Translations under genes and position numbers: made by a program | Part shown: one piece after another, positions 25,668 to 33,642 of the stretch | Numbering within the stretch: the stretch's first letter is position 1 | Layout of the letters: each line of letters opens with the position of its first letter | Notes under the pieces: model-generated | The model's input: only the letters and a program-made list of their open reading frames with translations | Told to the model about the DNA's origin: nothing | Databases searched by the model: none | Assembly (NCBI GenBank): GCA_044237845.1 | Contig: JBIIEL010000005.1 | Location: forward strand, 9,366 to 73,365 | Source of the DNA: QFOX01 sp044237845 | GTDB lineage: Bacteria > Pseudomonadota > Alphaproteobacteria > Rickettsiales > UBA3002 | Length of the DNA: 64,000 nucleotides | Reading direction: 5' to 3'

Positions 25668-26220
25668 TCCACCGATCGACAACAAAGCCGCGCATGGCGC
25701 GCGCACCCAAAAATCCTATACGCTTGAACTGAAATCACTCGCCGCAGACGGCAGTTTTGCAGGCTATGCGAGTGTGTTCGGCGTGGTGGATAACCAGCAG
25801 GATGTCGTGGCACCCGGCGCATTCAAGGCGAGTTTGAAAACGCGCAGCCAACCGGTGCAACTGCTCTGGCAGCATCAGTGGGAGGAACCCATCGGCACCA
25901 TCGAGGCGCTGTTTGAGGACAAGCACGGGCTCTATATTCGCGGGCGGTTGCTGATGGAAGTCGCCCGCGCGCGGGAGGCGCATGCGCTGCTCAAGGCCGG
26001 GGTGATTCGCGGCCTCAGCATCGGCTATAGCGTGAAGCGCGCAACCCGCAACCGCGAAACCGGCATCCGTACCCTGCTCGAAGTGGAACTGTGGGAGGTG
26101 AGCCTCGTCACCTTCCCCGCCAACGAAGCCGCGCAGGTGACCGTGGTGAAAGCCGTGGATACGGAAATGGTGGCGCTCGTGCGTGCGATGGAACAGGCCA
26201 CACGCGCGTTGCTCCATTAG
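25657..26220 (+). CDS. HK97-type prohead protease
   Basis: A 187-residue serine protease of the prohead maturation family, which trims the capsid precursor. The motifs are GYASVFGVVDNQQDVVAPGAF, LLWQHQWEEPIGT (catalytic His), IRGLSIGYSVKRA (catalytic Ser) and LWEVSLVTFPANEAA. The start at 25657 overlaps the portal stop; earlier in-frame starts lie within the portal gene. Catalytic residues are all present, suggesting capsid maturation is still possible. Confidence 0.92.
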   Translation: MASNPPIDNKAAHGARTQKSYTLELKSLAADGSFAGYASVFGVVDNQQDVVAPGAFKASLKTRSQPVQLLWQHQWEEPIGTIEALFEDKHGLYIRGRLLMEVARAREAHALLKAGVIRGLSIGYSVKRATRNRETGIRTLLEVELWEVSLVTFPANEAAQVTVVKAVDTEMVALVRAMEQATRALLH

Positions 26221-26317
26221 ACATGGACGGGTCGGATTCTTGCTACACTGAGCTGCAGTACAGTTTTTGGGATGTCTCGTTGGAGTTGCTGATTGCGTTG
26301 GCGACTATGCGTGCGCG

Positions 26318-26509
26318 ATGGATGAATACATCTCTGAAGCAGAGGCACTTACGCAGGCGCTGAAGCATCTTCAGCATGTTTCGCAAGAAACCGTTGCTGC
26401 GACTATTGCACTGGTTTGGACCAAATTCTTTGATCTTGGATCGGACGAGGTTGCGCAACGAATGGCTGCGTTTGAGGCAGTGGCTCGGCGTATTCTAGGC
26501 GTTTCCTAA
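26318..26509 (+). CDS. Possible small helical protein after the protease gene
   Basis: A 63-residue reading (MDEYISEAEALTQALKHLQH ... MAAFEAVARRILGVS) that is amphipathic-helical and could fill the small-gene slot seen between protease and capsid in some GTAs. There is no convincing ribosome site. A TTG at 26267 gives 17 more residues. It converges on the 26517 gene. Confidence is low. Confidence 0.35.
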   Translation: MDEYISEAEALTQALKHLQHVSQETVAATIALVWTKFFDLGSDEVAQRMAAFEAVARRILGVS

Positions 26510-26516
26510 ACAGTAT

Positions 26517-26960
26517 CTAAATCAGCGAATCCGGCAGTGGCGGGGTATTCTCGACACGGCCATTGACGGTAAAGCCACCGGCCACACGCGGGCTGGCATG
26601 TGCAAAGGCCGTGATGCCAGTGAGGGCATCCAGCGCGGTTTCTTTCAGATAGAAGACGTTGCTGGCCATGGCGGCATGGCGGCGGGCTTCGCGTTGATGT
26701 TCCTCGCTGATGCGCACCACGTTTTCAAACAGCTGCACGATGGTGCGGGTAGGCATATCCACCACGCGCGGATCAAGGCAGAGTTGGAGTGCCGCACCGC
26801 TCATGGCGGCTACCCATTGCGGGTCGGCGGCGGTAAGCGGTGTGCCGTGAATGTTGAAATAGGCGCGTGCGAGCAGGTCGTTCACGTTGTTTTTAAGTTC
26901 GGGATTAGCGGCAACTGCTGCGCGCGTGACCCGTCCGAAAGCGACTGCGAATTCCTGCAT
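26517..26960 (-). CDS. Unrecognised protein inserted antisense before the capsid gene
   Basis: A 147-residue soluble helical protein of unknown function. Features are VRISEEHQREARRHAAMASN (charged helix), DPRVVDMPTRTIVQLFENVV and a Pro-rich C-terminal tail (ENTPPLPDSLI). It lies on the opposite strand between prohead protease and capsid, one of several unrecognised genes that occupy gaps of the GTA-like locus. No signal peptide or membrane segment is seen. No Pho-like or CtrA box is evident upstream of its start. Confidence 0.65.
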   Translation of the reverse strand: MQEFAVAFGRVTRAAVAANPELKNNVNDLLARAYFNIHGTPLTAADPQWVAAMSGAALQLCLDPRVVDMPTRTIVQLFENVVRISEEHQREARRHAAMASNVFYLKETALDALTGITAFAHASPRVAGGFTVNGRVENTPPLPDSLI

Positions 26961-27249
26961 TTTACCCTGCCTTGCCTGTTGCGCGGTTTACGGGCTGCCC
27001 CATGAAACCAAGCGGCGGATTTTGCGTAGGTGAAACCCCGTATGCAACAGGATTTCTCCCCTTCGTTACACTTATCCCCAGCTTTCTGGGCTGGGGAATC
27101 GTTAACTTAAGGGAAGTATACCAGAGCCGTTTGTTAAAACAAGTTAAAATTTTAAGCTATTTCATTAACCATTTGTGCGGGGCAGCATTTTGGCCAAGCA
27201 CTTCTTTTTTCTCCACTACTTCTATCAACCACCATCATAAGGAAAAACG
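26961..27249. other. Capsid upstream region
   Basis: No gene seen. CCCCAG-CTTT-CTGGG-CTGGGG near 27071-27092 can form a small hairpin. The remainder is AT-rich, with scattered TTAA half-sites (for example TTAA-N6-TTAA near 27136-27149) that do not meet the CtrA full-site spacing. AAGGAAAAACG precedes the capsid ATG. Confidence 0.45.
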
Positions 27250-28446
27250 ATGACTATACAAGAAGCAACCGAAAGACTGCATTCGCTCGGCAACGCGTGG
27301 GAACAGTTTAAGCAAGTCAACGATGCACGTCTCAACGACCTGGAGCGCAAAGGCTATGCCGACCCGCTCTATAACGAGCATCTCACCAAAATCAACGATG
27401 CGATCGACCAGCAGAAACGCCGCCTCGACCGTATCGAAACTGTGGCTGCGCGCCCCGGCCGCGAAATGGCGAACCTCGGCTATCGCGGGGAAGATGGCTC
27501 GGAATATAAAGCCGCGTTCTGCAGCTACCTGCGTAAGGGCACCGACGGTGCGCTCGAGGCCCTGCAAACCAAAGCCCTCTCCGTCGGCATCGACGCCAAC
27601 GGTGGCTTCCTCGTGCCGAACCAGATGTCCGACACCATCGTGCGGATTGTGAACGAAAGCTCGCCGATGCGCGCACTCGCCAGCGTTGAAACCATTTCGT
27701 CGGACTCGCTCGACCTCATTGAGGACACCACCGACATGGACGCCGCATGGGGCGATGAAACCACCGTCCGCAGTGCGGAAACCACGTCGGCAACCATCGG
27801 CCGCAACAGTATCGACACGTTCGAGATGTATGCGCAGCCGCAGGCGACGCAGAAACTCATCGACGATTCGAGTATCGACATTGAGCAATGGATTGCTGAA
27901 AAAGTCGCCGATAAAATGGCGCGCCTTGAAGCCACCGCCTTCATCAGCGGCGACGGCACCACGAAACCAAAAGGTATCCTGACCTATGCGGCAGGTACCA
28001 CGTTTGGCCAGGTGCAACAGCTGACTACCGGGGCCTCCGGTGCGATTACGGCGGATAGCCTGGTGCAGCTCTATTTCTCGCTGAAAGACGAATATGCGCG
28101 TCGCGCCAGCTTCCTCATGCACCGTACCACGGTTCAGGCCGTGCGCTTGCTGAAAGAAGCGACCACCAACCAGTATCTGTGGCAGCCGGGCCTCTCGGCA
28201 GGCACCCCGGACACCCTGCTTGGCGTGCCGGTCGCTCTCGCGGCGGATATGCCTACCCCAGCAGCGAACTCGCTTTCGGTCGCGGTTGGTGATTTCAAAC
28301 GCGCGTATCTGATTGTCGACCGCGTCGGCATCCGCACGCTGCGTGATCCGTTCACGGCGAAACCGTTCGTGAAATTCTACACCACCAAACGCGTCGGCGG
28401 CAAAGTGGTGAACACGGATGCGATTAAGCTTCTGAAGCTTATCTAG
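27250..28446 (+). CDS. HK97-fold major capsid protein (GTA gp5-like)
   Basis: A 398-residue capsid protein. An N-terminal coiled-coil delta domain (about residues 1-75, ending DQQKRRLDRIE) would be cut off by the prohead protease. The HK97 fold follows from about residue 100: GGFLVPNQMSDTIVRIVNES, SSMRALASVE-like segment, SGDGTTKPKGIL, FLMHRTTVQAVRLLK and LLGVPVALAADMP, typical of GTA/HK97 capsids. Length and motifs are normal and the frame is intact. Confidence 0.93.
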   Translation: MTIQEATERLHSLGNAWEQFKQVNDARLNDLERKGYADPLYNEHLTKINDAIDQQKRRLDRIETVAARPGREMANLGYRGEDGSEYKAAFCSYLRKGTDGALEALQTKALSVGIDANGGFLVPNQMSDTIVRIVNESSPMRALASVETISSDSLDLIEDTTDMDAAWGDETTVRSAETTSATIGRNSIDTFEMYAQPQATQKLIDDSSIDIEQWIAEKVADKMARLEATAFISGDGTTKPKGILTYAAGTTFGQVQQLTTGASGAITADSLVQLYFSLKDEYARRASFLMHRTTVQAVRLLKEATTNQYLWQPGLSAGTPDTLLGVPVALAADMPTPAANSLSVAVGDFKRAYLIVDRVGIRTLRDPFTAKPFVKFYTTKRVGGKVVNTDAIKLLKLI

Positions 28447-28797
28447 TTTGCACCCGGCCATTTCTCCTGAAATCGCCATGGTGCGCCGCTTCGCGGGCTC
28501 ATGGCTGGCGAGGCCTGCTGGCCTCGCTTTACCATTTTCTTGCTCTTGATTCATTGCGCCCGCAGCTGTTTGTGCTCCACCCCACCAGCATGCGACACAG
28601 GCGGCAGTGAAGGGTGGGGGATGTCTTTTGGCATCTCCCACCCATCTATTTGGCCAGAAACCGCCCTGTTTTATGCGAAATGAGGCAATTATTTGCCACA
28701 TGCTGCTCAAAAATAGTGTAAAATAGCCCTAATTGCCGGACTTGCGGTTGACCTTTGTCGGCTGCGGCCTGTAGGTTTGTTATAACATGGAGTGCCC
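28447..28797. other. Capsid 3' region with a strong hairpin
   Basis: No gene seen. The stretch holds the terminator at 28612-28643 and the promoter region of the 28798 gene. This is unusual because head genes are normally read through without a stop. Confidence 0.5.
28612..28643 (+). terminator. Hairpin terminator after the capsid gene
   Basis: GGGTGGGGGATG / CATCTCCCACCC, a 12-bp stem with one G-T pair and an 8-base loop, is followed by ATCTATTT. It likely ends the capsid transcript. Confidence 0.6.
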
Positions 28798-29142
28798 GTG
28801 AGCGAATTCAGCCGTTCAGAAAAAATCCTTGCGGAAAAGACCGTCTGCGTACTGCTGGTGCGTGGCGATTCGCCGGATGGCACCCCCATTTATGCCTATG
28901 TCGGTGTGCGGGCGGATAAACTCAAGGAATTCATGGAAGCGCAACAGCAGGGTACGTTCTATCCTGAGGAGTATGGCGTGGTCATCGAAAGCGGCGCGGG
29001 TGAGCCTACCGCCGAGGTGCGCCTACGCATGGAACGTGACTATGGCTTCAACCATGAAGGCATGCTCGACATTCCCGATGCCGATAATGCCGTGCGTGTT
29101 GCGGCTAAGCTCAGCAAACAAGCCAACGATAAAGACGACTAA
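28798..29142 (+). CDS. Small protein, paralogue of the 21431 protein
   Basis: A 114-residue soluble protein of unknown function. The start is the GTG at 28798 with GGAG five bases upstream; another GTG two codons earlier overlaps that site. The core EYGVVIESGAGEPTAEVRLR and the closing ERDYGFNHE match the 21431 protein, with an extra Lys/Asp-rich C-terminal tail of about 25 residues. It lies between capsid and connector genes, in sense orientation but after a terminator, so it may have its own promoter. Confidence 0.75.
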   Translation: MSEFSRSEKILAEKTVCVLLVRGDSPDGTPIYAYVGVRADKLKEFMEAQQQGTFYPEEYGVVIESGAGEPTAEVRLRMERDYGFNHEGMLDIPDADNAVRVAAKLSKQANDKDD

Positions 29143-29344
29143 ATCTCTACTACAGTGTAGCAAGATTTAACAGGCAGATTCCCTTATGCATGTCTATCTC
29201 TACCGCCCTGTTCTGTGGCGGGGCGGGGGCGTGCTGCGCGTGATTCATTCCGCCACACATCTCACTATCCCTGAAATTGCCGCGCTGATTCGCCTGAAAT
29301 ACGCGACGGTGCTGCCGTTATTCCACCCTTTTCCCGGAGAACTT

Positions 29345-29893
29345 ATGAGTAACGATCGTTCCTCTGCCGTGCGGCTTTTGACGGCACCCACCTCTGAGCC
29401 AGTGACGCTGACACAGGCCAAGGCCTTTTTGCGCATTGAGCATAGCGCCGATGATGTCGCGATTACCAGCGCGATTGCCTCGGCGCGCTATGCGGCGGAA
29501 ACCTATCTGCGCGCGGCGCTGCTGCCGCAGACCTGGGAATACACCTTGGCGAACCCACTAGAATCAGAGGTGTCGCTGCCCTTTGGCCCGGCGACGACCA
29601 TCAGCAGTATCACCCTCACCAACGAAGCGGGCACGACGACGACCATGGCAGCGGCGAATTATCGGCTCAGTGTCGATGGATTCCGCGTGCTTTTTGTCAA
29701 CGCGCCGCTGATTGAGAAATTGAAAATCACCTATGCCGCTTCGTCGTTTGCATCGGTATCTGTCGTGCCCGCGCCGATTAGCCAGGGGACTCTTCACCAT
29801 GTGGCTGTGATTACCGAAAGCCGTGATGGCAGCGCGCCGATCCCGGTGCAGTCCCTCAATCTCTATCAACCGTTTCGTCGGGTAATGCTATGA
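29345..29893 (+). CDS. Head-tail connector protein (GTA gp6-like)
   Basis: A 182-residue gp6-like connector that docks beneath the portal. VTLTQAKAFLRIEHSADDVAI followed by IASARYAAETYLRAALLPQTWEY is the family signature. The beta-rich end (YRLSVDGFRVLFVNAPLIEKL) is also typical. The ATG at 29345 has GGAGA five bases upstream; the frame is open to 29186 but lacks support. Its stop overlaps the next gene by four bases. Confidence 0.88.
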   Translation: MSNDRSSAVRLLTAPTSEPVTLTQAKAFLRIEHSADDVAITSAIASARYAAETYLRAALLPQTWEYTLANPLESEVSLPFGPATTISSITLTNEAGTTTTMAAANYRLSVDGFRVLFVNAPLIEKLKITYAASSFASVSVVPAPISQGTLHHVAVITESRDGSAPIPVQSLNLYQPFRRVML

Positions 29894-30213
29894 GCAGCGT
29901 TTCATCAAAGCTTCGCGAGCGGGTGACGATTGACGTGCCAGAGTTTGCAGAAGATGGGTTTGGCGGCACCCTCGGCGGATGGAGAATCCATGCGACCATG
30001 TTCGCCGGAGTAACCCCAATGCTAGGGGTGGCGCGTGAGTCGCTTTTCGCAGAGCGGCGCAATGCCCGCGCGGGCTATCGTGTTACCATCCGCTATCGCA
30101 GTGACATCATGGAGGATATGCGCATCAGATGGAAGAATCATGTGCTGTATATCCATGCCAGACATGAGGACGGCGAGCTGCTGCACCTGCTGACCTATGA
30201 GGAGAATGTATGA
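29890..30213 (+). CDS. Head-tail adaptor/head closure protein (GTA gp7-like)
   Basis: A 107-residue phage head-tail joining protein. KLRERVTIDVPEFAEDGFGG at the start and RVTIRYRSDIMEDMRIRWKN followed by YIHARHEDGELLHLLTYEE are the standard beta-barrel adaptor pattern. It overlaps its neighbours by four bases on both sides (ATGA type), so it is translated in a tight operon with gp6- and gp8-like genes. Confidence 0.87.
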   Translation: MSSVSSKLRERVTIDVPEFAEDGFGGTLGGWRIHATMFAGVTPMLGVARESLFAERRNARAGYRVTIRYRSDIMEDMRIRWKNHVLYIHARHEDGELLHLLTYEENV

Positions 30214-30617
30214 CTATTTTTGCCACGCGTGCCGCACATCAGGCGGTGTATAACCTGCTTAAGAATGACAATACTCTCGCGGAAGCGCTGGCCGTATCCG
30301 TGTTTAGCGCTGTGCCGCAGCATAGCCAATTTCCCTATATCGTGATTGGTGACGGGGTGCAGCACGTGCAGCCCACCGAAGGCATGCTGGTGACAGAGTG
30401 CCAACTTGACATTCACATCTGGACGGCAGCGAACGGGCATAAACAGGCGCTTGATATCATGGACCGGATCTATGCGCTGCTCCATCTCGGCACACTCACC
30501 ATTTCAGACTTTGAGCAGGTGGTGCTGCGCGTTGATCGTGCGTCGGTTACGCTGGAGGAAGAGGGTAATGCTCTGCGCGGCACACTGCGTGTGATCGCTA
30601 TTGTGGTGGAGGTATAA
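30210..30617 (+). CDS. Tail completion protein, DUF3168 (GTA gp8-like)
   Basis: A 135-residue DUF3168 protein that terminates the tail tube. The pattern includes FPYIVIGDGVQHVQP, CQLDIHIWTAANGHKQALDI, then IYALLHLGTLTISDFEQVVL. It follows the adaptor gene with a four-base overlap and is immediately followed by the major tail protein gene, in the order of GTA clusters. Confidence 0.87.
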   Translation: MTIFATRAAHQAVYNLLKNDNTLAEALAVSVFSAVPQHSQFPYIVIGDGVQHVQPTEGMLVTECQLDIHIWTAANGHKQALDIMDRIYALLHLGTLTISDFEQVVLRVDRASVTLEEEGNALRGTLRVIAIVVEV

Positions 30618-31022
30618 ATGAGCGTTTTGAAGAGTGATGGCCTTACACTGAAGGTAGAAGACGGAAGCAGCCCCGGGCAATTTCATGTGTTGCGCGGGGT
30701 AACGATTTCGCGGCTGGATATCACCCAGCGACTGCATGATAACACGGCTATCGCAGGCGATGGCTGGCTCGTGAGTCATGGCGTTTCTGAGCGCCGCTGT
30801 GTGGTGGAATGCGACGTGCTGGCGACGGATGAATTTGCAGCGACACGTCTTTATGATTTGGCGGTGGGCGATGTTTCGGGGAATTTTGAGATTAGTATTC
30901 GACCAGAGCAGTATCTTCAGTGCACGGCATTCGTGACACAATACCGTGAAATTATTCAGCCCGGGGAAATCAAGCGCCTGCAGCTGCGTCTTGAATCGAG
31001 CGGTGTGGTTAGTTTAGTTTAA
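30618..31022 (+). CDS. Major tail protein (GTA gp9-like)
   Basis: A 134-residue tail-tube protein of the GTA gp9/TP901-1 type: FHVLRGVTISRLDITQRLHD, then VECDVLATDEFAATRLYDLA and GNFEISIRPEQYLQCTAFVT. It is the last gene of the intact head-to-tail operon. A normal GTA would continue with gp10, a small chaperone, and the tape measure. Here the next gene is on the opposite strand and overlaps its stop by 14 bases. Confidence 0.85.
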   Translation: MSVLKSDGLTLKVEDGSSPGQFHVLRGVTISRLDITQRLHDNTAIAGDGWLVSHGVSERRCVVECDVLATDEFAATRLYDLAVGDVSGNFEISIRPEQYLQCTAFVTQYREIIQPGEIKRLQLRLESSGVVSLV

Positions 31023-31569
31023 ACATCCGGTCTGCCCACTCAACCACTTCGGTCGCGAGGGGGGTGAGTTGCGGATCTTCACAAGAAGTCCGGCTATATA
31101 CTAGCGAATAGCTCGCATTTGAGGACTCAGCAATTTCACGTACACGGGCTTCTGCTCCCGCGGCATCCGGGGCGAGTTTTACCTGTTGGGCATAGATAAT
31201 CAGTGCGCGGAAAATGTTGGCATAATCGTCTTGGCTAAGCGCCTGGCATTTGGTGAGCACGAAGGTCACGGTCAGTGTTTGCTCGATCTGCTGGCTATAA
31301 GAAGTCTCATTCTGTTGATGCGTCAGCGACTCATCCGACGGATTAAAAAGCTCGAGAATGATTTTTGAATTATCCACGTTCGGCGGTGCCGGAGGGACAG
31401 GTTTTGCGACTTCTTCCACAACAGGTGGTAGCACAATAAGATCGGGTTTTTGCGAGTTGCTGAAAGCAAAAACCAGAAGCAGTAGCAGAAGTGCAACCGC
31501 GAAGGCGGTGAGCTTAATAATTCCGGACTTACTGTTGAGGAGTTGCTGAAGGAGTGGCGGCAGCTGCAT
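31009..31569 (-). CDS. Unrecognised single-pass membrane protein, last gene of a four-gene unit
   Basis: A 186-residue protein of unknown function. One N-terminal transmembrane helix (residues ~21-41, AFAVALLLLLLVFAFSN) precedes a Pro-rich stalk (PPVVEEVAKPVPPAPP) and a soluble, presumably periplasmic domain with two Cys residues (TKCQALSQDD and SRTSCEDP) that could pair. The start overlaps the end of the preceding gene by about 41 bases, so translation is coupled. It is tail-to-tail with the major tail protein gene, at exactly the place where GTA tail genes should continue. Confidence 0.7.
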   Translation of the reverse strand: MQLPPLLQQLLNSKSGIIKLTAFAVALLLLLLVFAFSNSQKPDLIVLPPVVEEVAKPVPPAPPNVDNSKIILELFNPSDESLTHQQNETSYSQQIEQTLTVTFVLTKCQALSQDDYANIFRALIIYAQQVKLAPDAAGAEARVREIAESSNASYSLVYSRTSCEDPQLTPLATEVVEWADRMFKLN

Positions 31570-32047
31570 TATCGTTACAATCAATTTTAAAGGTTTCAGC
31601 CTGATTTATCGAGACCGTCTTGAGGCTATCAATGGCAAAACAACGATAACGTATGTCGAGTTTTTTAAGGCATGATTTCATAGGCTCGACTTCCAGGGAG
31701 GCACTGGTTGGAGTGAGTTCGCAAGTAAGTTTTCCTGTGCAAAAGGCGCTAATTTTAGAGAGCACGTTATCTTTTTCTACTAGTACAGGGAGAGGTTTTT
31801 GAACGATCTCACCTTTTTCATTTTTTTCAACTGGTTTTGATTGGCGTGCTGTGATTTCCGCCTGAATATACTCGTTGCAGGCTTCGCCCCACGTGGCGCT
31901 GTAGATTTCAATATAGCGATCGCCGAGCAGGGTATTGTCAACCGGTAGTTGCTCAGCCGGTTTGAGCAGGAAAAAGATGCCTGTGATAGAGGCACAAATG
32001 ACCGTAATCGCAATGGCATGAAATTTATGAGTCGAGCGCATCGCCAC
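31529..32047 (-). CDS. Unrecognised exported or anchored protein
   Basis: A 172-residue protein of unknown function. The N-terminal hydrophobic stretch (residues ~10-28, HAIAITVICASITGIFFLL) looks like a signal anchor. The soluble part has five Cys residues (EACNEY, SAFCTGKLTCEL, KSCLKK, RYRCFAI, FKIDCND), which suggests disulphides outside the cytoplasm. It starts with GTG three bases after the previous stop; an ATG two codons later is possible. It is the third gene of the 33487-31009 unit. Confidence 0.7.
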   Translation of the reverse strand: MAMRSTHKFHAIAITVICASITGIFFLLKPAEQLPVDNTLLGDRYIEIYSATWGEACNEYIQAEITARQSKPVEKNEKGEIVQKPLPVLVEKDNVLSKISAFCTGKLTCELTPTSASLEVEPMKSCLKKLDIRYRCFAIDSLKTVSINQAETFKIDCNDNAAAATPSATPQQ

Positions 32048-32050
32048 TAC

Positions 32051-32638
32051 TTAGGCGGAAGGAGTGCGCGCGTCAATGTTGGATTTATTGACGGCCATGC
32101 TTTGTGGCAATGGGGGCGTAGTTTCTGTGACATGATCGCCACCTTGCACTCGGTTGAGGCTAGAGGTCGTGCTGAGAGGAAGATCAATATCGCCACGGAG
32201 CTGGCGATAAATGCCTTTACTCATTTCTTGCGGGCTTCCGTCGGTCGATTGTCCACTGACTAGCTCGGCGACGTCTTGCGAGAAGCCACTTTGTATCAGA
32301 CGCTGATAAATACTGATCGTTGCCTTATTGAGCGCGTCTAGATCGCCCAGTTTTCCAGCGCGATCAGCCGCATTCGACACGCGATCCATTACAGCAACGC
32401 TTTTGCCAGTAAACAGATTCTGAATAAATGCGAGAAACCTATACAAACCATTCGTTATTTTTGCACCAAAGCTGCCGCTAATTAGTTTATAGGGGTTGTG
32501 GTTGTTGAGGTCTTCCTCACAGGTTTCGCGCAACTCTTTCTGCTTCGCTTCCGACAGCCCCTGCCCATGCGCCGCAAGGTCGCCATAGAGGGCTTCCCAG
32601 TCGATTTGTTCGTTGAAGGAGTTGGGGGTTGTGTTCAT
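32051..32638 (-). CDS. Unrecognised soluble helical protein, second gene of the unit
   Basis: A 195-residue, largely helical protein without a membrane segment or signal peptide. IDWEALYGDLAAHGQGLSEA and a central amphipathic stretch (ITNGLYRFLAFIQNLFTGKS) stand out. The tail is Thr/Pro-rich (VTETTPPLPQ) and polar. It starts six bases after the stop of the upstream gene, so it is co-transcribed. No family recognised. Confidence 0.7.
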   Translation of the reverse strand: MNTTPNSFNEQIDWEALYGDLAAHGQGLSEAKQKELRETCEEDLNNHNPYKLISGSFGAKITNGLYRFLAFIQNLFTGKSVAVMDRVSNAADRAGKLGDLDALNKATISIYQRLIQSGFSQDVAELVSGQSTDGSPQEMSKGIYRQLRGDIDLPLSTTSSLNRVQGGDHVTETTPPLPQSMAVNKSNIDARTPSA

Positions 32639-32644
32639 GGTTGC

Positions 32645-33487
32645 CTAGACACCCTGCGTGTTTGTTTTGGTTTTTCCGCCTGGGGGCGTGGTAGTGTTGG
32701 CGACGTCGTTTCCGCCCGTGGTGTTAGGGAGTGATGGTGCTTTGATTTTTGCGATATCCACCGACAGTGCGTTGAGGTCAATCATCAGCCCAATATCTGT
32801 GGATTTTAGGCTTCCCTCTTTGAAATCTTTAGCCCCCGCTTTTAGTTGGAGGCCCATGAGCATGCCGGCGATGCCTGTGGTTGGCGGCTTGGCGAGGTCG
32901 TATCCGCCCTCTGGTTCCTGCGCGAGCCCACTCACTTGCGTGGCAACGGCGTCAGCAATCTGAGCGCGTTGCGTGGTGCTGAGGCGCTGGTCTGCAGGAA
33001 GCTTTGCATCTCTCGCCGTGAGGAGGGCTGCGACTTTTGCGATAATAGCCTCACGTATTTTTTTACCTGCATCCTGCCCAGCGGAGGGTAGACCCTCATC
33101 GAGCGGCGGAATCCCTTGTGCCAAGAAAGGAGTGGTAACATCCGCACAGATTGCTTGGATACTTGCCGCGGCGGCATCATCTAATCCCACCGCTTTAGTA
33201 ATGGGTTTAAAGACTTTATTCAGGTCGAGATTCGCAGTCACTGTTTTTCTTGCAGTGCCGAGGTCGGGAGCTGCCGTCTCTAGGGCTTTGTTGGTCATGG
33301 TCTCGAGATTCTCGGTGACCGTTTTTTTTAGTTCATCGCCAATGCCGAAGATGTTAAGGAGCCACCCCACCGGCCCAGAGAACCACGACATGACTGTATT
33401 GGCTCCGTTTCCAATGAGCCCGGGAAGTACCTCTTTGAACAGCTTCTTTAGCCCCGAAAGGATATCGTCTGCGTCAATATCGGCCAT
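32645..33487 (-). CDS. Unrecognised protein, first gene of a Pho-box-like operon
   Basis: A 280-residue protein of unknown function. The N-terminal 70 residues (ILSGLKKLFKEVLPGLIGNG then VMSWFSGPVGWLLNIFGIGD) form amphipathic/hydrophobic helices that could insert in a membrane or oligomerise. The remainder is Ala/Lys-rich and helical, with a Thr/Gly-rich disordered tail. The start at 33487 has AGGAG seven bases upstream and lies about 15 bases after the expected transcription start. A start at 33559 would lie upstream of the promoter. It leads the leftward four-gene unit. Confidence 0.72.
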   Translation of the reverse strand: MADIDADDILSGLKKLFKEVLPGLIGNGANTVMSWFSGPVGWLLNIFGIGDELKKTVTENLETMTNKALETAAPDLGTARKTVTANLDLNKVFKPITKAVGLDDAAAASIQAICADVTTPFLAQGIPPLDEGLPSAGQDAGKKIREAIIAKVAALLTARDAKLPADQRLSTTQRAQIADAVATQVSGLAQEPEGGYDLAKPPTTGIAGMLMGLQLKAGAKDFKEGSLKSTDIGLMIDLNALSVDIAKIKAPSLPNTTGGNDVANTTTPPGGKTKTNTQGV

Positions 33488-33508
33488 AAAAATACTCCTA
33501 TTTGGCCC

Positions 33509-33554
33509 AATATAACAAATTCCCGGGGTAAGAAGTGTGAAGCTTTTATGACAA
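33509..33554 (-). promoter_or_regulatory. Pho-box-like promoter (site 4, leftward)
   Basis: On the minus strand TTGTCATAAAAGCTTCACA (33554-33536), 21 bp, TATATT (33514-33509). It drives the 33487 operon and is back to back with site 5. Confidence 0.75.
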
Positions 33555-33577
33555 TTCACCCCCTAAAAAGACAAAAT

Positions 33578-33622
33578 CTTCACAAAACTGTCATACTTCT
33601 CCCCTGCGAAATGACGTATAGT
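33578..33622 (+). promoter_or_regulatory. Pho-box-like promoter (site 5, rightward)
   Basis: CTTCACAAAACTGTCATA (33578-33595), 21 bp, TATAGT (33617-33622). The two divergent boxes are only 23 bp apart. Confidence 0.75.
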
Positions 33623-33642
33623 GCATGGTGAAGGACTATTAT

